Shown: positions 36,881-45,921 of the stretch, piece after piece | Layout: every line of letters begins with the position of its first letter | Position numbering within the stretch: position 1 is the first letter of the stretch | NCBI GenBank assembly: GCA_018711815.1 | Contig: DVHU01000060.1 | Coordinates: 52,024 to 116,023 of the forward strand | Reading direction: 5' to 3' | Origin: Candidatus Egerieimonas intestinavium | Lineage (GTDB): Bacteria; Bacillota; Clostridia; Lachnospirales; Lachnospiraceae | DNA: 64,000 nucleotides | Made by a program: the position numbers and the translations under genes | Notes under the pieces: generated by a model | Told to the model about the DNA's origin: nothing | The model's input: only the letters and a program-made list of their open reading frames with translations | Database searches by the model: none

Positions 36881-36903
36881 TGGGCATGTGAGGAGGAGAT
36901 AGT

Positions 36904-38658
36904 ATGACTGGTGAAATGTTGACTGCAATTAGCGAAGCGGTAGGTACTGAGGTATTTGGTATCTGGTTTCTGATCGGAGCAGCCTTCGTCTTCTTTATGC
37001 AGGCGGGATTTGCGATGGTGGAGACTGGATTTACAAGAGCAAAAAATGCCGGAAATATCATTATGAAAAATCTGATGGATTTCTGCATAGGCACCTGCGT
37101 TTTCATTGTTCTGGGATTTGGAATACTTCTGGGGGAAGATGCCCTTGGCGGATTTATCGGACTACCCACCCTGGGAATTTTTACAGACTATGGAAATTTC
37201 GACTGGTCAAATTTTGTATTTAACCTTGTATTTTGTGCCACAGCGGCGACCATCGTATCCGGTTCCATGGCTGAACGGACAAAGTTTTTATCTTACTGTG
37301 TTTACTCAGCTGTAATTTCCGCAGTGGTATATCCGGTGGAGGCTCACTGGATCTGGGGCGGCGGCTGGCTTTCACAGATGGGCTTCCATGACTTTGCCGG
37401 TTCCTGCGCCATACATATGGTGGGCGGCCTGACCGCCTTTATCGGAGCGGCCATGGTGGGAGCCAGAATCGGAAAATTTTCAAGAGACAAGAATGGAAAA
37501 GTAACAAAAGTGCATGCCTTTCCGGGGCATAACCTGGTGATCGGTTCTCTGGGCTGCTTTATTCTCTGGTTTGGCTGGTACGGCTTCAACGGCGCGGCGG
37601 CTACTACAGGCCCGCAGCTGGCTTCTATTTTCATGACGACCACTATCGCGCCGGCAGTTGCAACCGTGGTATGTATGATTTTTACCTGGATTAAATACGG
37701 TAAACCGGATGTTTCCATGTGTCTGAACGCTTCGCTGGCAGGGCTTGTGGCCATCACGGCATCCTGTGATGTGACCGATGCGGCAGGCTCTCTGATCATC
37801 GGCGCAGTGGCAGGATTACTGGTTGTCTTTGGCGTTTGGTTCTGTGATTACGTGGTTCATGTGGATGACCCTGTAGGGGCAGTGGCAGTACATTGTGCAA
37901 ACGGTCTCTGGGGAACCATAGCAGTGGGGCTTTTTGCCACCAGCAGCGTTCCGGAATGCAGTATTGACGGTCTGTTTTATGGAGGAGGCTTTAAACAGCT
38001 CTCTATCCAGCTTACTGGTGCGGCCGCTGTTCTTGCCTGGACGGCAGTTACCATGTTTATCGTGTTTAAACTGATCGACATGACCATCGGCCTTCGGGTA
38101 GCTGAGGAGGAGGAAATTGTCGGTTTGGACTCCAAAGAACACGGTCTCGCCTCCGCCTATGCGGGATTCAGTATTATGGATATTACCGAGGGCGGTATGG
38201 TGGAAAATGAAAATACAGATTTGGGAGTCAGCGAATATGAAAAGGCCTCCGAAGCGCAGAAAGCCATTTCTGTTCCTGTGGCTGGGCCGGTCGACACAGA
38301 CAGCGGTATCCATAAGGTGGTGATCATTGCGAAGCTCTCTCGGTATGAGCGTCTGAAAACAGCGCTCAACGAGGTGGGTGTTACCGGCATGACCGTAACC
38401 CAGGTTATGGGATGCGGTATCCAAAAGGGTGCCGGGGAGAAGTACCGCGGCGTTGAGATGGACGTAACTGTTCTTCCCAAGGTAAAAGTGGAGGTGATCA
38501 TTGGAAATATCCCCGTGGATAAAGTGATTGAGACAGCCAAGAAGACCCTCTACACCGGACATGTGGGAGATGGAAAAATCTTCGTATATAATGTACAGAA
38601 GGTGGTTAAAGTCCGCACCGGCGAAGAAGATCTGGCCGCCCTGCGGGATGTGGAATAA
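36904..38658 (+). CDS. amt: Ammonium transporter Amt fused to a P-II domain
   Basis: 584 residues. The first 410 or so are an Amt channel with 11 helices: FFMQAGFAMVETGFTRAKNA, FDFAG-type HDFAGSCAIHMVGGLTAF with the first pore His, FILWFGWYGFNGAA, LNASLAGLVAITASCD and VHCANGLWGTIAVGLFA with the second. A linker (about 410-465) leads to a C-terminal P-II domain: HKVVIIAKLSRYERLKTALN, GVTGMTVTQVMGCGIQKGAG, YRGVEMDVTVLPKVKVEV, HVGDGKIFVYNVQKVVKVRT. In the T-loop the uridylylated Tyr of GlnB is Met (VEM in place of AEY), so gating is likely by nucleotide and 2-oxoglutarate binding only. No separate glnB or glnK is seen here. Confidence 0.95.
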   Translation: MTGEMLTAISEAVGTEVFGIWFLIGAAFVFFMQAGFAMVETGFTRAKNAGNIIMKNLMDFCIGTCVFIVLGFGILLGEDALGGFIGLPTLGIFTDYGNFDWSNFVFNLVFCATAATIVSGSMAERTKFLSYCVYSAVISAVVYPVEAHWIWGGGWLSQMGFHDFAGSCAIHMVGGLTAFIGAAMVGARIGKFSRDKNGKVTKVHAFPGHNLVIGSLGCFILWFGWYGFNGAAATTGPQLASIFMTTTIAPAVATVVCMIFTWIKYGKPDVSMCLNASLAGLVAITASCDVTDAAGSLIIGAVAGLLVVFGVWFCDYVVHVDDPVGAVAVHCANGLWGTIAVGLFATSSVPECSIDGLFYGGGFKQLSIQLTGAAAVLAWTAVTMFIVFKLIDMTIGLRVAEEEEIVGLDSKEHGLASAYAGFSIMDITEGGMVENENTDLGVSEYEKASEAQKAISVPVAGPVDTDSGIHKVVIIAKLSRYERLKTALNEVGVTGMTVTQVMGCGIQKGAGEKYRGVEMDVTVLPKVKVEVIIGNIPVDKVIETAKKTLYTGHVGDGKIFVYNVQKVVKVRTGEEDLAALRDVE

Positions 38659-38670
38659 ACCAGCAACAAG

Positions 38671-38720
38671 TAACCGGGAGTGTACCCCAAAAGCTTTTTG
38701 GGGTACACTCCCGGTTATTT
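38671..38720. terminator. Bidirectional terminator between amt and mgtE
   Basis: AACCGGGAGTGTACCCCAAA and its complement form a nearly perfect 20-bp hairpin around AGC, with A and T tracts on both sides. It ends convergent transcripts. Confidence 0.92.
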
Positions 38721-40054
38721 TAATTAAAGCGAAACACCTGGGTGGCTATGGTGAAATAGATGATAATGGAGCAGGTGTCCACCACAGTGGTGATCAGCGG
38801 GGCAGCCATGATCGCCGGATCCAGGTGAACCTTCTTGGCAAACAGCGGAAGGGTGCATCCGATGAGCTTGGCCAGGACCACGGCGCCGATCAGGGAGAGG
38901 CCGATCACCAGAGCCAGCCTTAGACTGTGGTAAATCAATAAAATCCGCAGGCCGTTGGCCAGGGCCAGCCCCAGGCTCACCAGCAGGGCAATGCGGAACT
39001 CCTTAAACATCACCCGGAAAATATCCCGGAAATGGATTTCGTCCAGGGCGATTCCCCGGATGATCAGGGTGGAGCTCTGGGAGCCGCAGTTTCCGCCGGT
39101 GTCCATGAGCATGGGAATGAAGGAGACCAGCAGGGGGATGGCAGCGAAGGCGTCCTCATAGCGGGTGATGATGGCGCCGGTGATGGTGGCGGAGAGCATC
39201 AGCACCAGCAGCCAGGGAAAGCGGTTCCTGGCATGGTGAAACACGGAGGTCTCGAAATACGGTTTCTCGCTGGGATTCATGGCAGCCATGATGGTAATAT
39301 CCTCCGTGGCCTCCTCCACCACAACGTCCAGGGCGTCGTCCACGGTGACGATGCCCACCATGAGATTTTCTGTATCCACCACAGGGATGGCCAGGAGATC
39401 GTATTTGGAGAAGAGCCGGGCCACCTCTTCCTTGTCTGTGTGGGTGTTCACGGAGATGATTTCCGTCTCCATGAGATCGCTGATGAGGACTGAGTCCGGG
39501 GAGGTCATCAGATCCTTGGCGGTGACGATGCCGATGAGGCGTCGGTTCTCCAGCACATAGCAGGTGTAGATGGTCTCCTTGTGAATGCCCACCTGCTTAA
39601 TGTGCAGCATGGCCTGGGCCACAGTCATATTTTTCCGAAGATCCACATACTCGGTGGTCATAATACTGCCGGCGCTGTCCTCCGGGTAATCCAAAAGCTC
39701 ATTGATCTTGGCCCGCTTGGCGCTGTCCACCACATCAAGAATCCTGGTGACCAGGTTGGCGGGAAGCTCCTCCAGAAGGTCCACGGTGTCGTCCATGTAC
39801 AGATCATCCAAAAGCTCCCGCAGCTCCAGCTCGGTGAACATTTCCACCAGGTAGGTCTGCATGGAATTATTCATGTTGGCGAAAACGTCGGCCGCCTTGT
39901 CCTTGGGAATCAGCCGGAAGGCCAGAGCCAGCTCCCGGTCCTCAAGCTCGGCCAGCAGCAGGGCAATGTCCACCGCGTTCATCACCTCCAGAATACTCCG
40001 GATTGCCTTGAACTCTTTTCTGGCTAAGAGATCCATAAAAATTTTCTTGTTCAC
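38720..40054 (-). CDS. mgtE: Magnesium transporter MgtE
   Basis: 444 residues. Order: N-terminal superhelical N domain (about 1-130), two CBS domains (about 135-255; MTTEYVDLRKNMTVAQAM and TEIISVNTHTDKEEVARLF with VTVDDALDVVVEEATEDI), the connecting helix, and five membrane helices with FIPMLMDTGGNCGSQSSTLI, the Mg selectivity region, and a C-terminal DPAIMAAPLITTVVDTCS. Magnesium bound to the N and CBS domains closes the channel. The start is GTG 40054 after AAGGAAGAG. It lies 93 bp below a diguanylate cyclase gene on the same strand with no terminator between; no M-box riboswitch is visible in that gap. Confidence 0.96.
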   Translation of the reverse strand: MNKKIFMDLLARKEFKAIRSILEVMNAVDIALLLAELEDRELALAFRLIPKDKAADVFANMNNSMQTYLVEMFTELELRELLDDLYMDDTVDLLEELPANLVTRILDVVDSAKRAKINELLDYPEDSAGSIMTTEYVDLRKNMTVAQAMLHIKQVGIHKETIYTCYVLENRRLIGIVTAKDLMTSPDSVLISDLMETEIISVNTHTDKEEVARLFSKYDLLAIPVVDTENLMVGIVTVDDALDVVVEEATEDITIMAAMNPSEKPYFETSVFHHARNRFPWLLVLMLSATITGAIITRYEDAFAAIPLLVSFIPMLMDTGGNCGSQSSTLIIRGIALDEIHFRDIFRVMFKEFRIALLVSLGLALANGLRILLIYHSLRLALVIGLSLIGAVVLAKLIGCTLPLFAKKVHLDPAIMAAPLITTVVDTCSIIIYFTIATQVFRFN

Positions 40055-40147
40055 GGTAATCTCTTCCTTTCTCTCTTTGGTTTTTCTGTCTTATCTGCCA
40101 ACAACAATAACCGTCTGCGTCCATTACCCTCACCTGCCTTTCTGTAT

Positions 40148-42097
40148 TCAGATATCCTGAAAGTTTTTTCGGCCATACTTCTCATAATATTTTTTCTTTT
40201 CGGCGTACATTTTCTGCTCCGCAGTTTTTACCAGCAGGGACATGGACTCGACATTTTGTTCGCACTGGATTCCCACAGAAATATGGTACTGGTTTTTCAG
40301 CAGGTCAGAAGCCAGGGACTCATGCTGGGCCTTAATCTTCGCCTCGTCACCATCTGGGAAAAACAGGACAAACTCGTCCCCGCCTGTCCGGTAGATGTAT
40401 TCTGTGTTGAAATGCCTGCGGATCTCTCTGGCCACTGTCCGAAGCAGTTTATCTCCTTCGGCGTGACCCTGCGTATTGTTTGTCTCACGGAGGCCATTGG
40501 CGTCAATGTACACACAGGCCAGAGAGCTTCTATACTGGGCATAGAGCTTTGGCAGATCTCTCTCATAGCGGTTCCTGTTATACAACCCGGTCAGGGTGTC
40601 CCGATCACCCTGCTCCTGAACTTTCGTGTAGCTTTTGAGATTTTTGCAGAACATGCCGAAACTGAACTGCATATTTTTGAGCAAGGCTGCCGGCTCATGA
40701 TTCCGTTTCATATTGCAGACCGCAAGGATACCGAAGATGTATCCTCTCACGTCCTCCACGGGCACAGCCATAAGATTATCTATCTTGTCCACAGCCCTGT
40801 CCGGCAGCATCTCCCGAAATTCACTTTTGCTGTAAGACTCATAGACCCCGTTGCCCACGGCAAAATATTCCAGCAGCTGCTCCATATATTCCCAGCCGCC
40901 GGAAGTCCTGTGCTCTTTTGCAGATTTCCCCTCTTCCCAGAGATACCACTTGTCTTCCCCTTCGGTGCCTAAAACCCAGAAACTGACAATTTCCGCCGGA
41001 ACGATGCTGCCCAGTTTTTCCAGGGCCGCATATACATTTTCTCCTTTTTCGTGGGCGTTAAACAGCAGCTGTTCAACATCATAGATGTGATTGAGCGTAT
41101 CCAACCGGCTTTGCTTCTCAGTCGTCACGTGGCGGACATAGTGCATCATCCACAGGAAATACACCAAAAAACAGGCCAGCTCGAACCCTAAGAATATCTT
41201 CAATACCCGTTTGATGGTATTGGCGCTGGCAAACACGACGCTCTCCGGTACAGACACGGCAATCCGCCAGTCATTGATTCCCATGGGCTCATAATAGAAA
41301 TAGAGATATTCGCCGATAGTTTCTGATATAAATACCACGTATCGGCTATCCCCGTTGGTCACACCCTCCTTTAGCTGGTCAGAGTTGTACCCTGGAGCCA
41401 TCTTTCGTTCTCCCAGCGCCCAGATATTTCCGGTGACTCCGGCGTGCCAGGTATCAATCAGAAAATCTCCTGTGTTTCCATCTATAATATACAGGGCGCC
41501 CCTGCCGCCGTAGGGATTCAGGCTGACCTCCTCCGGGAGATCGCCGGGCACGATCACACCGTAGAGCATGGCGACCGTTTGCCCCTCCCGTTTTACGGGC
41601 ACATAATGCCGCACAACGTAGGTATCTTTGCGGACAACATCCGTCTCACGGTCGGTGATATGAATGCCTTTTGCGGCCTCCTCCTCAAAAGAGAGCAGCC
41701 CGCTGGCGTCCACCTGCCGCCCGCCCTTTGTGAGTACCATATCTCCGGGCAGCAGCAGCTCAATGCGGGACATCATTCCGACATTGGTGTAGGAATCCAG
41801 AAGATTCCACAGCTCCGGTGAGGAAAGATCATCGTATTTTGTGATCACAGCGGAGAGCATTTCCAGTTCTTCCCGGTCATTTTTGGCGTACATCTCGATA
41901 GTATCCGCCAAACTGGACGCCTCCTCATAGAGCCGTTCAAAGCTCCGTTCCTCCTCCATGTGGCTTATGTAATTTGTCACCCCAAAGGATGCCGCCACAA
42001 TCAGGATAATCATCGCTCCTGTGATGATTAAGGAATGACCCCGCTGTGTGTCATTTTGCGTTCTGGGCTGTTTTCGCTTCTCTTTGTCAGCCATCAT
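40148..42097 (-). CDS. Diguanylate cyclase with extracellular Cache sensor
   Basis: 649 residues. A membrane helix (about 24-44, IITGAMIILIVAASFGVTNY) is followed by an extracytoplasmic dCache-like region (about 50-300, with YVVRHYVPVKREGQTVAMLY, YGGRGALYIIDGNTGDFLID and EPMGINDWRIAVSVPE), a second helix (about 310-330), a GAF-like stretch (about 350-490) and a C-terminal GGDEF domain: GDRDTLTGLYNRNRYERDL, VYIDANGLRETNNTQGHAEG and YRTGGDEFVLFF. The GGDEF motif is intact, so it should make cyclic di-GMP; the upstream RxxD inhibitory site is absent. No EAL domain. The signal and the reason for sitting before mgtE are unknown. Confidence 0.9.
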   Translation of the reverse strand: MMADKEKRKQPRTQNDTQRGHSLIITGAMIILIVAASFGVTNYISHMEEERSFERLYEEASSLADTIEMYAKNDREELEMLSAVITKYDDLSSPELWNLLDSYTNVGMMSRIELLLPGDMVLTKGGRQVDASGLLSFEEEAAKGIHITDRETDVVRKDTYVVRHYVPVKREGQTVAMLYGVIVPGDLPEEVSLNPYGGRGALYIIDGNTGDFLIDTWHAGVTGNIWALGERKMAPGYNSDQLKEGVTNGDSRYVVFISETIGEYLYFYYEPMGINDWRIAVSVPESVVFASANTIKRVLKIFLGFELACFLVYFLWMMHYVRHVTTEKQSRLDTLNHIYDVEQLLFNAHEKGENVYAALEKLGSIVPAEIVSFWVLGTEGEDKWYLWEEGKSAKEHRTSGGWEYMEQLLEYFAVGNGVYESYSKSEFREMLPDRAVDKIDNLMAVPVEDVRGYIFGILAVCNMKRNHEPAALLKNMQFSFGMFCKNLKSYTKVQEQGDRDTLTGLYNRNRYERDLPKLYAQYRSSLACVYIDANGLRETNNTQGHAEGDKLLRTVAREIRRHFNTEYIYRTGGDEFVLFFPDGDEAKIKAQHESLASDLLKNQYHISVGIQCEQNVESMSLLVKTAEQKMYAEKKKYYEKYGRKNFQDI

Positions 42098-42183
42098 AAT
42101 TTTTCGCCTTCTTTTCTGCCTTTTCGCACTGCATTGCTGCCCGGAAGGGCAGATGTATGTTCTGGCGTAATAATTTATTTTTT

Positions 42184-42212
42184 ATTATACAACAGCCGCC
42201 CACTCTCTGCAA
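42184..42212 (-). promoter_or_regulatory. Promoter of the cyclase-mgtE unit
   Basis: On the minus strand TTGCAG (42212-42207), 17-bp spacer, TATAAT (42189-42184). A small CTGCCC/GGGCAG hairpin (42137-42152) lies in the 5' leader. Confidence 0.65.
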
Positions 42213-42299
42213 GCTTACCGGGCGATACGGATAGTTTCTGCTGTCTGACTGGCTATCCGGCACTGACGGGGGAGGTTCCCTTGACTGCGCGAAAAAAGA

Positions 42300-42328
42300 G
42301 TGCAATTTTTCCGGAAAGGTATTATACT
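42300..42328 (+). promoter_or_regulatory. Promoter of the DUF4203-like gene
   Basis: GTGCAA (42300-42305), 17-bp spacer, TATACT (42323-42328), 27 bp before the start codon. Confidence 0.55.
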
Positions 42329-42354
42329 AAGGGAAAACGAGTAGGAGGTTGCAT

Positions 42355-42924
42355 ATGGAAGTTATCAAGGAGCTGTTGACGGGGATTTCCGAGTTTACAG
42401 CGGCGGTGACCATTATCTTTGCTGTCTTAAACTGCTTTTTTGGATATAGACTGCTGAAAATCTGGATCGGATTGGTAGGCTTTCTCATCGGACTGCTGGC
42501 AGGCTTCGGCGTGTCCATGCAATTTGTGCACAACGTTACCCTGGCTCTTCTGATCGGCGCCTGTGTGGGGGCAGTCTGCGCCTTTCTGGCCTTCCGGGTC
42601 TACCTGGCGGGGGTTTTTGTGATGGCCTTCTTCTGGGTCTACACCATGGCCCGGCTGATCCCCCAGCCCCTGGCCGGGGAGGGCTGGCGTATGGTGATGG
42701 TGGGCCTGGCGGTGGCCCTGGGTATTGTGGGAGGCGTGATTGCCGTGAAATTCACCAAGCCGGCGGTGATCTGCCTGTCTGCCTTCAGCGGAGGGACTAA
42801 AGCTGTTCATCATCTGCTTCCCCTGCTGGGCATGAGCAATCCCACCATCTTGTGGGTGGCGGGGATCCTGCTGGCGGTGGTGGGGGGATTTTTCCAGCTG
42901 CGCAGCACCAAAAGAATGCGCTGA
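42355..42924 (+). CDS. DUF4203/TMEM198-like membrane protein
   Basis: 189 residues with about seven short, Gly-rich helices: EFTAAVTIIFAVLNCFFGYR, IWIGLVGFLIGLLAGFGVS, LALLIGACVGAVCAFLAFRV, VMAFFWVYTMARLI, VGLAVALGIVGGVIAVKF and ILWVAGILLAVVGGFFQL. GYRLLKIWIGLVGFLIG is the usual motif of DUF4203 proteins, whose function is unknown. The ATG at 42355 is 6 bases after AGGAGG. A two-component system begins 53 bp downstream, so it may be part of that unit. Confidence 0.75.
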   Translation: MEVIKELLTGISEFTAAVTIIFAVLNCFFGYRLLKIWIGLVGFLIGLLAGFGVSMQFVHNVTLALLIGACVGAVCAFLAFRVYLAGVFVMAFFWVYTMARLIPQPLAGEGWRMVMVGLAVALGIVGGVIAVKFTKPAVICLSAFSGGTKAVHHLLPLLGMSNPTILWVAGILLAVVGGFFQLRSTKRMR

Positions 42925-42977
42925 CGGTCACAGAAAGAACATAAATATATAGTAAACTGGCCCTAGGAGGCAGAAAA

Positions 42978-43658
42978 ATGGAAAAACTGAAGATTTTAGT
43001 GGTAGACGACGAGAGCAGAATGCGCAAGCTGGTCAGCGACTTCCTGGTGCGCCAGGACTATGAAGTTTTGGAAGCCGGGGACGGGGAGGAAGCGGTGGAC
43101 CTGTTTTTTAAGACAAAAAATATTGCCCTGATTATCCTGGATGTGATGATGCCCAAGATGGATGGATGGCAGGTGTGCCGGGAGATCCGGCGTTACTCCC
43201 AGGTGCCCATCATCATGCTGACGGCCAAGGGAGATGAGCGGGACGAGCTTTTGGGCTTTGAGCTGGGGGTGGATGAGTATATTTCCAAACCCTTCAGCCC
43301 CAAGATTCTGGTGGCCCGGGTGGGGGCCATCCTGCGCAGAACCGGCCAGGATGCCCAGGAGACTGTTTTGGAGGCCGGCGGTATTCAGCTGGACAAGGCA
43401 GCCCACCTGGTGACCGTGGACGGCAAAAGTGTGGACTTAAGCTTTAAGGAATTTGAGCTTTTGACCTATTTTCTGGAAAATCAGGGGATCGCCCTGTCCC
43501 GGGAGCGGATTCTGGATCACGTGTGGAATTACGACTATTTTGGAGATGCCCGGACCATCGATACCCATGTGAAAAAGCTCCGCAGCAAGCTGGGGGACAG
43601 GGGAGAGCTGATCAAGACCATCTGGGGCATGGGCTACAAATTTGAGGTGGAAGGATGA
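42978..43658 (+). CDS. OmpR-family response regulator
   Basis: 226 residues. The receiver domain has ILVVDDESRMRKLVSDFL, the phospho-acceptor Asp in LIILDVMMPKMDGWQVC, Thr in IIMLTAKGDE and Lys in EYISKPFSPK. The winged-helix output domain (about 130-226) shows LSFKEFELLTYFLENQGIAL, RERILDHVWNYDYFGDARTI and DTHVKKLRSKLGD. It overlaps its kinase gene by 4 bases. The target genes are not evident. Confidence 0.96.
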   Translation: MEKLKILVVDDESRMRKLVSDFLVRQDYEVLEAGDGEEAVDLFFKTKNIALIILDVMMPKMDGWQVCREIRRYSQVPIIMLTAKGDERDELLGFELGVDEYISKPFSPKILVARVGAILRRTGQDAQETVLEAGGIQLDKAAHLVTVDGKSVDLSFKEFELLTYFLENQGIALSRERILDHVWNYDYFGDARTIDTHVKKLRSKLGDRGELIKTIWGMGYKFEVEG

Positions 43659-45139
43659 AGCACTCCCTGCGGATAAAAATTACGGCGGCCTTCATCGGGC
43701 TCTTTACTCTGGCTACAGTGGTGGTGCTGCTGATCAATCATTTCTGGCTGCCCCAGTACTACGTGAAGGTGAAGATGCAGACCCTGAAGACATGTATGGA
43801 GAAGCTGGAGACGGCCAAGGATGCCAGTCAATTCACGGATTCCCTGGCCCGGTACTGCGGGGTAAACAACCTTACCCTGGCGGTGACCGATGAACGGCTA
43901 TCGCCCCTCTATATGGTGGCCAGCGGATCCGAGGGCAAAACTTTGCCCGGCAAGATTTTCGGCTACTATTCCGGCGAGGACAGCGGACAGAAGGAGATTC
44001 TGGAGAGCACTGACCGGTATGTGATCCAGCAGACGGCGGATATGTTCACCCAGATTCCTTACATGGAGATCTGGGGGCAGCTGGAGAATAAGAATTACTT
44101 TATTATCCGAACCCCCCTGGAGAGCATCCAGGAGAGCGCCGCCATCTCCAACCGCTTTTACGTGTACGTGGGGTTGGGGATGGCCCTGGTGGGCGCGGTG
44201 TTCGCCTGGTTTTTAACCAGGAGGCTTACCCGTCCTCTGACGGAGCTTACGGCTCTGTCCCAGAGGATGGCAGCCCTGGATTTTGACACCAAGTACACCA
44301 GCGGCGGCAAGGACGAGATTGGGGTGTTGGGGCACAATTTCAACACCATGTCCCAGCAGCTGGAGCAGACCATCTCAGAGCTTAAGACGGCCAACAATGA
44401 GCTGCAGCGGGATATCCGGCGCAAGACGGAGATCGACGAGATGCGCAAGGAGTTTCTCTCCAACGTATCCCACGAGCTGAAAACCCCCATAGCGCTGATC
44501 CAGGGCTATGCGGAGGGGCTCCAGGACAATATCACCGAGGACGCCCAGAGCCGGCAGTTCTACTGCGAGGTGATCGTGGACGAGGCCAACAAGATGAATA
44601 GGCTGGTGCAGAAGCTTCTGACCCTGAACCAGCTGGAGTTCGGCCAGGATCAGGTGGTCATGGAGCGCTTTGACCTGGCTTCGGTGATTCGGGGGATTGT
44701 GGAGTCCTCCAAGATCCTCATTCAGCAGAAAGAGGCCAAAATCCAGCTGGAGCTGGAAGAGTCCATCCCGGTGTGGGGGGATGAATTTAAGGTGGAACAG
44801 GTGCTCACCAATTACCTGACCAACGGCCTCAATCATCTGGAGGGGGAGAGGATTTTGAAAATCAGCTGTATCCATGACCGGGGGCGGGTGAGGATTTCCG
44901 TCTTTAATACCGGCCAGCCCATCCCCCAGGAGGATCTGGAGAAAATCTGGGTGAAGTTTTACAAGGTGGATAAGGCCAGGACCCGGGAATACGGGGGCAG
45001 CGGAATCGGGTTGTCCATTGTGAAGGCCATTATGGACTCCATGAACCAGGAATACGGGGTGATTAACCGGGAGAACGGGGTAGAATTCTGGTTCACCCTG
45101 GAGGAAAAGGGAAGCACAGACCGGGAGGAAGAACAGTGA
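43655..45139 (+). CDS. Sensor histidine kinase
   Basis: 494 residues. A first membrane helix (about 10-30), an extracellular sensor of about 150 residues, a second helix (about 170-190, FYVYVGLGMALVGAVFAWFL), a HAMP domain (TRRLTRPLTELTALSQRMAA), the H-box SNVSHELKTPIALIQGYAEG with the phosphorylated His, and an ATPase domain with VEQVLTNYLTNGLNHLEG (N-box), VFNTGQPIPQEDLEKIW (G1) and YGGSGIGLSIVKAIM (G2). It phosphorylates the regulator encoded just upstream. The rnhB start codon overlaps its stop, so unrelated housekeeping genes are in the same transcript. Confidence 0.95.
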   Translation: MKHSLRIKITAAFIGLFTLATVVVLLINHFWLPQYYVKVKMQTLKTCMEKLETAKDASQFTDSLARYCGVNNLTLAVTDERLSPLYMVASGSEGKTLPGKIFGYYSGEDSGQKEILESTDRYVIQQTADMFTQIPYMEIWGQLENKNYFIIRTPLESIQESAAISNRFYVYVGLGMALVGAVFAWFLTRRLTRPLTELTALSQRMAALDFDTKYTSGGKDEIGVLGHNFNTMSQQLEQTISELKTANNELQRDIRRKTEIDEMRKEFLSNVSHELKTPIALIQGYAEGLQDNITEDAQSRQFYCEVIVDEANKMNRLVQKLLTLNQLEFGQDQVVMERFDLASVIRGIVESSKILIQQKEAKIQLELEESIPVWGDEFKVEQVLTNYLTNGLNHLEGERILKISCIHDRGRVRISVFNTGQPIPQEDLEKIWVKFYKVDKARTREYGGSGIGLSIVKAIMDSMNQEYGVINRENGVEFWFTLEEKGSTDREEEQ

Positions 45140-45921
45140 AGAGTATAAAAGAGATACAGGAGGAATTTGCCGCCACCCCCATGGAGGCATGGCCGGTGCT
45201 CTATGACCGGTACAGGGAGGATGGCCGCCGGGGGGTGAGTCAGCTGCTGGAGAAGTGCCGCCGCCAGGAGGAGAAGCTGAGGCAGGAGCGGCTGCGCACG
45301 GAGCAGATGAAGGAATTTGAGCGAAAGTACGAGCATCTGGGCTATGTCTGCGGTATCGACGAGGTGGGCCGGGGGCCCCTGGCGGGGCCGGTGGTGGCCG
45401 GGGCGGTGATTTTGCCCCGGGACTGCCAGATCCTCTGGTTAAATGATTCCAAGCAGCTCTCTCCCAAGAAGCGGGAGGAGCTCTATGAGGTGATTCTGGA
45501 GCAGGCGGTGGCGGTGGGGATCGGCTACGCCAGCCCGGCCAGGATTGATGAAATTAATATCCTGCAGGCCACCTATGAAGCCATGCGGGAGGCCATCGGA
45601 CAGCTGTCGGTACAGCCCCAGGTGCTGCTGAACGACGCGGTGCGTATTCCCGGGGTGGAGATCCCCCAGGTGCCCATCATCAAGGGGGACGCCAGAAGCG
45701 TGTCCATCGCCGCCGCCAGCATTGTGGCCAAGGTCACCAGAGACCGGCTGATGGTGGAGTATGACCAGATTCTGCCGGAGTACGATTTTGCTTCCAACAA
45801 AGGCTACGGCTCCCAGGCCCACATCGAGGCCTTAAAGCGGGTGGGTCCTTCCCCCATTCACCGGAGAAGCTTCATCGGAAACTTCATCCGGGAAGATGGC
45901 GGGGCCCGGGAGGAAGAATGA
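45136..45921 (+). CDS. rnhB: Ribonuclease HII
   Basis: 261 residues, GTG start overlapping the kinase stop. It cuts RNA in RNA-DNA hybrids, including single ribonucleotides. The catalytic acids are in CGIDEVGRGPLAGPVVAGAV, WLNDSKQLSPKKREELYEVI, VQPQVLLNDAVRI and SVSIAAASIVAKVTRDRLM, and YGSQAHIEALKRVGPSPIHR ends the fold. An N-terminal extension of about 70 residues (EIQEEFAATPMEAWPVLYDR) is common in clostridial RNase HII. Confidence 0.96.
   Translation: MKSIKEIQEEFAATPMEAWPVLYDRYREDGRRGVSQLLEKCRRQEEKLRQERLRTEQMKEFERKYEHLGYVCGIDEVGRGPLAGPVVAGAVILPRDCQILWLNDSKQLSPKKREELYEVILEQAVAVGIGYASPARIDEINILQATYEAMREAIGQLSVQPQVLLNDAVRIPGVEIPQVPIIKGDARSVSIAAASIVAKVTRDRLMVEYDQILPEYDFASNKGYGSQAHIEALKRVGPSPIHRRSFIGNFIREDGGAREEE

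Noticed and set aside
40055..40147. Magnesium M-box riboswitch before mgtE
   Set aside because: Only 93 bp are available between the cyclase gene and mgtE, too short for an M-box, and none of its conserved parts is visible.
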